This document shows, one piece after another, positions 14,381-20,054 of a DNA stretch of 20,054 bases. The translations under genes were made by a program, and so were the position numbers. The notes beneath the pieces are model-generated. The model did no database searches and was not told where the DNA came from. It saw only the letters and a program-made list of their open reading frames with translations. The stretch's first letter is position 1; every line of letters begins with the position of its first letter. This DNA is from Noviherbaspirillum_A sp963522035 (GTDB lineage Bacteria; Pseudomonadota; Gammaproteobacteria; Burkholderiales; Burkholderiaceae_D). Location: contig CAUQYP010000063.1 of assembly GCA_963522035.1 (NCBI GenBank), positions 1-20,054 on the forward strand, read 5' to 3'.

Positions 14381-14692
14381 GCCGGCGCCCGCCAGCGCGC
14401 GGGCCAGCAGGCCGGGCCTGGCCGGCCGCGGCGAACAGGCGTCGATATGCGACGCCCATTGCTCGGCAAGCTGGGTGCAGGTGCCCTGCAGCACCGGCGA
14501 CAACTGCGGCAGCGCCGCCAGCGCCTTCAGGTGGCGTTCGATCACGCAAGCCAGTTTCAGGCAGGCGCCGTCCGTGCCGGGACGGGTGCCGTAGTGGGAC
14601 ATCAGGTGCAACGCGGCCGAGACCAGCAGGTCGGGCTGCGACGAGGGTGGCGTGGACTCGAGGAAATCGGATGGGGAAAAGGCAGAAGTCAT
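14372..14692 (-). CDS. Small unknown protein, probably Fur-regulated
   Basis: This 106-residue soluble protein belongs to no family I can name with confidence. The body is predicted helical: PDLLVSAALHLMSHYGTRPGTDGACLKLACVIERHLKALAALPQLSPVLQGTCTQLAEQWASHID. It contains three to four Cys (in GACLKLACVIE, QGTCTQ and DAC) and several His. There is no signal peptide. The start at 14692 (or the adjacent ATG at 14695) is preferred because AAGGA lies just upstream; an ATG at 14716 lacks one. I recall similar small proteins near iron or heme genes in Burkholderiales, which would fit the perfect Fur palindrome about 120 bp upstream (14810-14828). Regulation by iron is inferred. No function is proposed. 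Confidence 0.65.
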   Translation of the reverse strand: MTSAFSPSDFLESTPPSSQPDLLVSAALHLMSHYGTRPGTDGACLKLACVIERHLKALAALPQLSPVLQGTCTQLAEQWASHIDACSPRPARPGLLARALAGAGAA

Positions 14693-14809
14693 CATGGTTC
14701 CTTGTGGCTTGGACATGCTGGCTGGCTGCCGCGGTGGCGGTGGCTGGCTGTTGACGGGAAGGATGGCGACGGTACGGGTGCGATGTATAAACCGCTAGGC
14801 CGTCGCCTT

Positions 14810-14828
14810 AATGAGAATTATTCTCATT
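14810..14828. promoter_or_regulatory. Fur box
   Basis: AATGAGAATTATTCTCATT is a perfect 9-1-9 palindrome matching the TGAGAATNATTCTCA core that Fur binds when loaded with iron. A TATACA sequence lies about 20 bp downstream on the minus strand, a plausible -10 for the gene at 14372-14692. The kinase gene at 15066 begins 237 bp away on the other side and could also be affected. Confidence 0.85.
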
Positions 14829-15065
14829 TGTATTATTTGGCATCTCCGGTGCAAATGCAAGTAAAAGACCCTCGACCGAACAGCCGCTTGACCGTTTTTG
14901 TCCTTGACTGCTCCTCCCAATTTCCTACAAAAAAGAGCCTGTTGTCTTATAGCAGCGAGCTTGTTGCACAAATATCATCGAATTTTAGATACCACCGATT
15001 AAAACGCCCTCGGTACGGTTGGTTACGCCCGGCGGCGCGGTGGAAAATTCGAGATAAGGATGTTT

Positions 15066-17825
15066 ATGACAGAGCCCTTGCGCAAACCTGAAATGGCGCC
15101 GGTATTCGATGCGCTGCAAGGCCACTACGCACTGCTCTCCCCGGATAGCGGATTTACCGTTGTCGCGATCAGCGACAGCCTTCTGGAAATGATGCGTGGC
15201 AGCAGGGAAGCGGTGCTGGGCCAGCCCATCCTCTCGCTTCTTGCCGCTGGGCATGAAGCGCGTGACATGCGCACTTCGCTGGAAAAGGTGCTGAACCGCC
15301 ATGAGGCCGACTCCCTGCCGGCAATGCGCGTTGACCTGCCGGGTCCCGGCGCCCGCGACGGCGCGCATCACTGGACCTTTTGCAACACGCCCGTATTCGA
15401 CCAGTCAGGCCGGCTGGGCGGCATCCTGTTGCATGCGGAAAACGTCAGCCGGCTGCTGCATGCGGAACAGGGCCGCGAGGCGGACGAGGCGCTGCACCGG
15501 CAAATCCTCAACAGCGCGCGCGACTTCGCCATCATCGGCACCAGCCTGGAGGGGCGCGTCACGTTCTGGAACGAAGGCGCAAGCCGGGTGCTGGGCTGGA
15601 GTGAAGCGGAGATGCTGGGCCAGGAGTCGGCCTGCATTTTTACGCCGGAAGACCTGGCGGCGGCCCAGCCGGCGCTGGACCGGCGGGTGGCGCTGCAACA
15701 TGGCTATGCCAGCGACGAGCGCTGGCATGTCCGGCGCGACGGCCGGCGCATCTGGGCCAGCGGCCAGCTGACGCCGCTCAAGAATGCCGCCGGCGAAGCC
15801 ATCGGCTTCGTGCGCATGCTGCGCGACCAGACCGAGCAGCACCTGACGGCGCAGGCGCTGAGGGAGAGCCGGCACCGCCTCGACAGCGCGCTCGACACCG
15901 GGCTGGTCGGCTTTTTCGAATGGGACGTGGTCGACGGCCAGGTGGTCGGCGACGAGCGCTTCGCCGCCATGTTCGGCATGGCGCCGGCCCAGGCCAGGCA
16001 GGGGCTGATGCTGCCGGACCTGATCGCCCGCGTCCATCCGGACGACCGGCAGGCGCTGCGCCGCTGCCTCGACACCGCGCTGGCAACCCATGCGGACACG
16101 TCCCGCGAGTTCCGCGTCGTCGCCGGTGACGGCAGCATCGGATGGGTGCTGGTGCGCGCCCGCTGTTATCTGCAGCAACATGACAAGCCCCTGCGCTATA
16201 CCGGCGCGGCGATCGACGTCAGCGCCAGCAAGCTGGCCGAGGCGCAGGTGCGCAAGCTTAATGCGAGGCTGGCTGCGCTGGTGCAGGAACGAACCTCGGC
16301 GCTCCATGTGCGCGAAGCGCAGATGCGCGCCATTTTCGAGAGCAGCCACCAGTTCCAGTGCCTGCTGAGCGCCGACGGCATCGTGCTGGACGCCAACCCG
16401 GTGTCGCTGGCCGCGATCGGCGCGCAGCTGCAGGAGGTGGCCGGCCAGGCCTTTCACGACACGCCGTGGCTGGCCCGTTCCGGCCCGGCCCGCGACGTGG
16501 TGCGGGCCGGCATTGCCGCGGCGGCGGCCGGACAGGCCGTGCGCCACGAACTGGCGCTGGACCTGCCGGACGGCAAGCGCCATTACGACTTCGCGATACG
16601 GCCGGTGCATGGCAAGGGCGACACGGTCATCGGCATCATCGCCGAGGCGACCGACACCACCGGGCGCCGGCGCGCCGAGGAACAGCTGCGCCAGAGCCAG
16701 AAAATGGAAGCCATCGGCCAGCTGACCGGCGGCATTGCGCATGACTTCAACAACCTGCTGGCCGGCATCATCGGCAGCCTCGACCTGATGCGGCACAAGT
16801 TCAACGCCGGCCAGACGCAGGACCATGCGCGCTATATCGACATGGCCACGTCCTCGGCGCAGCGGGCGGCCACGCTGACGCAACGGCTGCTGGCCTTCTC
16901 GCGGCGGCAGACCCTGGACCTGAAACCGGTCGACGTCAACGAGCTGGTGGCCGGCATGGCCGACCTGCTGCATCGCACGCTACACCGCAGCATCGAACTG
17001 ACGTTTCGCCTGGCGCCCGACCTGGCGCCTGCCTGGACCGACGCCAACCAGCTGGAAAACGCGCTGCTCAACCTGGCCATCAACGCGCGCGACGCCATGA
17101 ACGACGGCGGCAAGCTGACCATCAGCACGTCCAACGTGACGCTGGACCGCGCCTATGCCAGCAGCCGGCCCGAACTGGAAGCAGGCGCCTACCTGTTGCT
17201 GTCGGTCTCCGACACCGGCAGCGGCATGACGCCGGACGTGATTGCAAAGGCCTTCGACCCGTTCTTCACGACCAAGCCCATGGGCCAGGGCACCGGGCTC
17301 GGGCTGTCGATGATCTACGGCTACGTGAAGCAGTCGAGCGGCCATGTGACCATCCATTCCCAGCCGGGCCAGGGCAGCACGATCACGCTTTACCTGCCGC
17401 GCCACCGCAGCGGCGTGCCGGCCCTGCACGAAGCGCCGCTGCAGCCGGTGCTGCCGACCGGCAGCGGGCAACGGATACTGGTGGTGGAGGACGAAGCCGC
17501 CATGCGCGCCATCCTGATCGAGACCCTGAACGGCCTGGGCTACCGGACCGTCCAGGCTGCCGACGCCGCAGCGGCGCTGGCCGCCATCGAGGGCGGCGAA
17601 GCGCCGGACCTGCTGGTCACCGATGTCGGCCTTCCGGGCCTGAACGGCCGCCAGCTTGCCGAACAGGTGCGCCTGCGCCGGCCCGGGACGCGGGTGCTGT
17701 TCATCACCGGCTATGCCGGGCCGCTGGCGCGGGCCGACTTCGTCGACGACGGCATGGACATGATAGGCAAGCCGTTCGCGCTGGATGCATTCGCGGTGAA
17801 GGTGAGGGACATGCTGGCGGAGTGA
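15066..17825 (+). CDS. PAS hybrid sensor histidine kinase with C-terminal receiver
   Basis: This 919-residue soluble hybrid kinase has four PAS-type modules (about residues 20-125, 140-260, 265-385 and 410-515). They are followed by HisKA with QLTGGIAHDFNN (phospho-acceptor His559), HATPase with NALLNLAINARDAM, DTGSGM and GTGLGLSMIYG, and a receiver with DLLVTDVGLPG (Asp853) and KPFA. No membrane segment is visible. AAGGA lies 5 bp before the ATG at 15066; the in-frame ATG at 15060 overlaps it and is unlikely. Upstream 14829-15065 is unusually AT-rich for this window and should hold the promoter. Catalytic and receiver parts, and the second PAS module, are closely similar to the kinase at 515-4090, so the two are paralogues. 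No partner regulator or HPt gene is adjacent. Biochemical class is certain; signal and target are unknown. Confidence 0.93.
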   Translation: MTEPLRKPEMAPVFDALQGHYALLSPDSGFTVVAISDSLLEMMRGSREAVLGQPILSLLAAGHEARDMRTSLEKVLNRHEADSLPAMRVDLPGPGARDGAHHWTFCNTPVFDQSGRLGGILLHAENVSRLLHAEQGREADEALHRQILNSARDFAIIGTSLEGRVTFWNEGASRVLGWSEAEMLGQESACIFTPEDLAAAQPALDRRVALQHGYASDERWHVRRDGRRIWASGQLTPLKNAAGEAIGFVRMLRDQTEQHLTAQALRESRHRLDSALDTGLVGFFEWDVVDGQVVGDERFAAMFGMAPAQARQGLMLPDLIARVHPDDRQALRRCLDTALATHADTSREFRVVAGDGSIGWVLVRARCYLQQHDKPLRYTGAAIDVSASKLAEAQVRKLNARLAALVQERTSALHVREAQMRAIFESSHQFQCLLSADGIVLDANPVSLAAIGAQLQEVAGQAFHDTPWLARSGPARDVVRAGIAAAAAGQAVRHELALDLPDGKRHYDFAIRPVHGKGDTVIGIIAEATDTTGRRRAEEQLRQSQKMEAIGQLTGGIAHDFNNLLAGIIGSLDLMRHKFNAGQTQDHARYIDMATSSAQRAATLTQRLLAFSRRQTLDLKPVDVNELVAGMADLLHRTLHRSIELTFRLAPDLAPAWTDANQLENALLNLAINARDAMNDGGKLTISTSNVTLDRAYASSRPELEAGAYLLLSVSDTGSGMTPDVIAKAFDPFFTTKPMGQGTGLGLSMIYGYVKQSSGHVTIHSQPGQGSTITLYLPRHRSGVPALHEAPLQPVLPTGSGQRILVVEDEAAMRAILIETLNGLGYRTVQAADAAAALAAIEGGEAPDLLVTDVGLPGLNGRQLAEQVRLRRPGTRVLFITGYAGPLARADFVDDGMDMIGKPFALDAFAVKVRDMLAE

Positions 17826-17879
17826 TTGCAGCATTGACCCCGGACTGCGACTCTCATCAATAAAGCCGACATGCCAGGC

Positions 17880-17908
17880 CTGTCCCACACCGCGCCTGCT
17901 TCTATAAT
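17880..17908 (+). promoter_or_regulatory. Likely sigma-70 promoter for dehydrogenase-cytochrome operon
   Basis: A consensus -10, TATAAT, lies at 17903-17908. The best-placed -35 at 17880-17885 (CTGTCC, 17-bp spacer) is weak. The start codon is 57 bp after the -10. The kinase gene ends 54 bp upstream without a recognisable terminator, so some read-through is possible. Confidence 0.45.
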
Positions 17909-17965
17909 CACCCACGCCCGGCCAGCCAGGCCGGAACCATAACAAGACATCAAGGAGACTCTCGC

Positions 17966-19246
17966 ATGACAGGAATACGGAAGCTTACCGGCATGGCCCT
18001 CGCCATGAGCCTGGCGTCAGCCGCGCTGGCGCAACAGGCTGCCACGCCCCCCGCTGCGCCTGCTACGCCCGCTGCATCGGCGGCGCCCGCTGCAGCCGCT
18101 GCGCCCGCTGCAGCGCCAGCATGGAAACAGGGGATGGCCGAAGGCCAGGCAAGCTCGCCGCTGCATCCGTTCGCCCCGCACCTGACAGGCCGGCCCGCCA
18201 GCGAACTGCCCATCGACAAGCTGAAGGTGCCGGCCGGGTTCAAGGTCGAGGTCTGGGCCGAGGGCGTGCCCGAGGCGCGCTCGATGACCCTGGGCGACAA
18301 GGGCACGGTGTTCGTCAGCAACCGTAACCTGAGCAACGTCTACGCCATCGTCGACAAGGACGGCAAGCGCGAGGTCAAGACCGTGCTCAAGGGCCTGAAC
18401 AGCCCGAACGGCGTGGTGTTCGACAAGGGCACGCTGTACGTGGCCGAGCGCCACCGCATCACCCGCTACGACGGCATCGAGGGCAAGCTCGACAGCCCGC
18501 CGGAAGCGGTGGTCGTCATCGACAACCTCGACCCGAACAAACAGCCCGGCCACTTCTGGAAGTACATGGCGATGGGCCCGGACGGCAAGCTCTACTTCAA
18601 TATCGGCTCGCCGCAGAACATCACGATGCCGACCTATATGGAAGCCACCATCATGCGGGTCGATCCGAAGACGGGCATGATCGAGAACGTGGCGCACGGC
18701 GTGCGCAACAGCGTCGGCATGGCTTTCCATCCGAAGACCAGGCAGCTCTGGTTCACCGAGCATGCGCGCGACTGGATCAGCGACGACATGCCGGCCGACG
18801 AGCTCAACGTGGTGACGAAACAGGGCGAGCATTTCGGCTTCCCGTTCTGCTTCCAGGGCGATTTCCTTGATCCGCAATACGGCAAGAACCGCTCCTGCGC
18901 CGAATTCACGCCACCCAAGCTGAACCTCGGCGCGCACGTGGCGCCACTGGGCATGCGCTTCTACACCGGCAAGATGTTCCCGGCCGCGTACACCAACAGC
19001 ATCCTGATCGCGCAGCATGGCTCGTGGAACCGCACGGTCAAGCAGGGCTACAACGTGGTTCGCGTCACCACGGATGCCAAGGGAAAGGCGAAGTCGGAAC
19101 CCTTCCTCGAAGGCTTCCTGACCGACGACAAGGCCGACCCGCCGATGTGGGGCCGCCCGGTCGACGTGCTGCAGATGCGCGACGGCGCAGTGCTGGTGTC
19201 GGACGACTACAACGGCATCATCTACCGCGTGAGCTACAAGAAATGA
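17966..19246 (+). CDS. PQQ-dependent sugar dehydrogenase (GSDH/sorbosone dehydrogenase type)
   Basis: This 426-residue periplasmic quinoprotein has a six-bladed beta-propeller fold (GSDH family, related to YliI/Asd and L-sorbosone dehydrogenase). The signal peptide ends about residue 22 (AALA), followed by an Ala/Pro-rich linker (24-52). Recognisable family segments are HFWKYMAMGPDGKLYFNIGSP, GVRNSVGMAFHPKTRQLWFTEHARDWISDDMPADELN, HFGFPFC, LGMRFYTGKMFP and IAQHGSWNR, which include the conserved His and Arg residues near PQQ in relatives. AAGGAG with 8-bp spacing fixes the ATG at 17966. Its stop overlaps the cytochrome start by 4 bp, so the cytochrome is the probable electron acceptor. The substrate (aldose or other polyol/aldehyde) cannot be told from sequence. 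No PQQ biosynthesis genes are in the window. Confidence 0.9.
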   Translation: MTGIRKLTGMALAMSLASAALAQQAATPPAAPATPAASAAPAAAAAPAAAPAWKQGMAEGQASSPLHPFAPHLTGRPASELPIDKLKVPAGFKVEVWAEGVPEARSMTLGDKGTVFVSNRNLSNVYAIVDKDGKREVKTVLKGLNSPNGVVFDKGTLYVAERHRITRYDGIEGKLDSPPEAVVVIDNLDPNKQPGHFWKYMAMGPDGKLYFNIGSPQNITMPTYMEATIMRVDPKTGMIENVAHGVRNSVGMAFHPKTRQLWFTEHARDWISDDMPADELNVVTKQGEHFGFPFCFQGDFLDPQYGKNRSCAEFTPPKLNLGAHVAPLGMRFYTGKMFPAAYTNSILIAQHGSWNRTVKQGYNVVRVTTDAKGKAKSEPFLEGFLTDDKADPPMWGRPVDVLQMRDGAVLVSDDYNGIIYRVSYKK

Positions 19247-19860
19247 GGCACGTTGCAAGCCGGGCCGGCGCGGCGGCCTATGCTGCCGCGCTGCTGATGC
19301 TGGCGGCTCACGCAGCGCCGGCGGCAGCCGGCGCGGAGGAAGGCCGGGCCAAGGCGGCGACCTGCGTCGCCTGCCATGGCGAGAACGGCAACTCGGCCAG
19401 CCCGGCGTTTCCTTCGCTGTCGGGCCAGCCCAAGCAGTTCATCGTCTCGGCGCTGTTCCAGTTCCGGGAAGGCAAGCGCCAGAACGACATCATGTCGCCG
19501 CTGGCCGCCAAGCTCAGCAACGCCGACATGAACGACCTGGCCGCCTACTTTTCGGCGCAGCCGGCCGTGGCGCCGCAGCACAAGACCGCGCCGGCCAACG
19601 TGGAAAAGGGCCGGCAGCTATCGATGCAGAACAATTGCGTTGCCTGCCACGCGGCCAACCTGATGGGCCAGCAGCACATACCTAGGCTGGCCGGCCAGCA
19701 GAAGGACTACCTGCGCGCGCAGCTTGCCAGCTTCAAGGCGTCGACGCGGGGCGAGATGGACGGCGTGATGACGTCGGCCGCGCAGGCGCTGTCGGCGGAT
19801 GACATCGATGTGCTGGCGGATTACATGGCGGGCTTGCCGGTGGCAGGCGGGGCGCGCTGA
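19243..19860 (+). CDS. Periplasmic diheme cytochrome c (c4-like)
   Basis: This 205-residue exported cytochrome has two class I heme c domains. The signal peptide covers residues 1-29 (AAYAAALLMLAAHAAPAAA). Heme attachment motifs are CVACH at 41-45 and 132-136. Likely axial Met residues lie in RQNDIMSPLAAKLSNADMNDLAAYFSAQ for the first heme and GEMDGVMTSAAQALSADDIDVLADYMAG for the second; this repeat pattern is typical of cytochrome c4/c553 proteins. The ATG at 19243 overlaps the dehydrogenase stop (ATGA), which shows translational coupling. It probably takes electrons from the PQQ enzyme and passes them to a terminal oxidase. Longer in-frame upstream starts would lie inside the dehydrogenase gene and remove the signal peptide from the N-terminus. 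Confidence 0.92.
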   Translation: MRHVASRAGAAAYAAALLMLAAHAAPAAAGAEEGRAKAATCVACHGENGNSASPAFPSLSGQPKQFIVSALFQFREGKRQNDIMSPLAAKLSNADMNDLAAYFSAQPAVAPQHKTAPANVEKGRQLSMQNNCVACHAANLMGQQHIPRLAGQQKDYLRAQLASFKASTRGEMDGVMTSAAQALSADDIDVLADYMAGLPVAGGAR

Positions 19861-19895
19861 ACGGGGCTAGCCGCAACGTTCATCTGCTGGGGCAG

Positions 19896-20054
19896 TTTCG
19901 TGCTGACTTTCCCGAGCCGGCCTGTAAGCGATATTGCTTGCGCCGCGCAGCGACAGTTGTCGTTGCCGTTGCCCGCGCAGCGACAGTTGCCGTTGCATTT
20001 GCCTTTGACGCTGCCTTTGACGTGGATCCCCGTTAGACGGCGACGCGTCGCCAG
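19896..20054. repeat. Dispersed repeat, right copy, inverted and cut by the window end
   Basis: Read on the minus strand, this matches the left element at about 270-453. The 63-bp block 19896-19958 is 56/63 identical to 391-453. It is followed by a short hexamer tract and the ACGGGGAYCCACGTCAAA motif. A 14-bp perfect palindrome, GGCGACGCGTCGCC, lies at 20039-20052. The similarity runs up to the window edge, so the element most likely continues. Bases 19861-19895 after the cytochrome gene show nothing recognisable. Confidence 0.75.
19943..20002. repeat. 30-bp tandem duplication inside the right repeat
   Basis: CCGCGCAGCGACAGTTG begins at 19943 and again at 19973, each followed by YCGTTGC units, giving a 30-bp period. 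The second unit diverges after about 26 bases. The left copy carries this motif once, so the duplication is specific to the right copy. Confidence 0.7.

Noticed and set aside
12112..14754. An 880-codon plus-strand frame opposite copA
   Set aside because: It is a shadow of copA. It has no domain, and runs through the copA promoter and the neighbouring gene.
1..20054. Transposase, integrase, tRNA or rRNA genes that would mark a classical genomic island
   Set aside because: I found none in either strand, so any claim of transfer rests only on gene content, the toxin-antitoxin pair and flanking repeats.

Overview
The window reads as a chromosomal stretch of a GC-rich betaproteobacterium, most likely Burkholderiales and probably Oxalobacteraceae (Massilia, Herminiimonas or Noviherbaspirillum type). 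The basis is codon use, the protein families present, and a gene set (TolC-like lipoprotein, two-domain copper oxidase, CusF-like protein) that I recall from that order. This is a judgement from reading, not a database assignment. Coding density is high, and most long antisense reading frames are GC-driven shadows.

Layout. Positions 1-514 hold a non-coding dispersed repeat made of nested hairpins followed by a degenerate hexanucleotide tract. Next come a large PAS-rich hybrid histidine kinase (minus, 515-4090) and a divergent methyl-accepting chemotaxis protein (4310-5857). The core, 5903-14321, is a copper-handling island. It contains a CopG/DUF411 protein (minus) and a divergent operon of five genes: a Cys/His-rich secreted protein, a small His/Met-rich secreted protein, a TolC-type outer-membrane lipoprotein, a two-domain multicopper oxidase and a CusF-like copper chaperone. 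It continues with a CopZ-type metallochaperone, a ParDE toxin-antitoxin pair, and a minus-strand copA-cueR operon (P1B ATPase and Cu(I)-sensing MerR-family regulator). Next to it lies a small unknown gene preceded by a perfect Fur-box palindrome (14810-14828). A second cytoplasmic PAS hybrid kinase (15066-17825), related to the first, follows. Last is a two-gene unit of a GSDH-type PQQ sugar dehydrogenase and a diheme cytochrome c. The window closes with an inverted, partial copy of the opening repeat.

How it works together. Four promoters with the 19-bp spacer typical of MerR/CueR activation sit in front of copG, the five-gene operon, copZ and copA-cueR. The simplest reading is one CueR regulon of four transcripts. 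CopZ and CopA would export cytoplasmic Cu(I). The multicopper oxidase would oxidise periplasmic Cu(I), CusF and the small Cys/His/Met-rich proteins would buffer it, and the TolC-like protein would act at the outer membrane. No RND pump or membrane-fusion partner is visible, so the route by which the TolC-like protein acts is open. The two hybrid kinases and the chemoreceptor have no visible link to copper apart from position.
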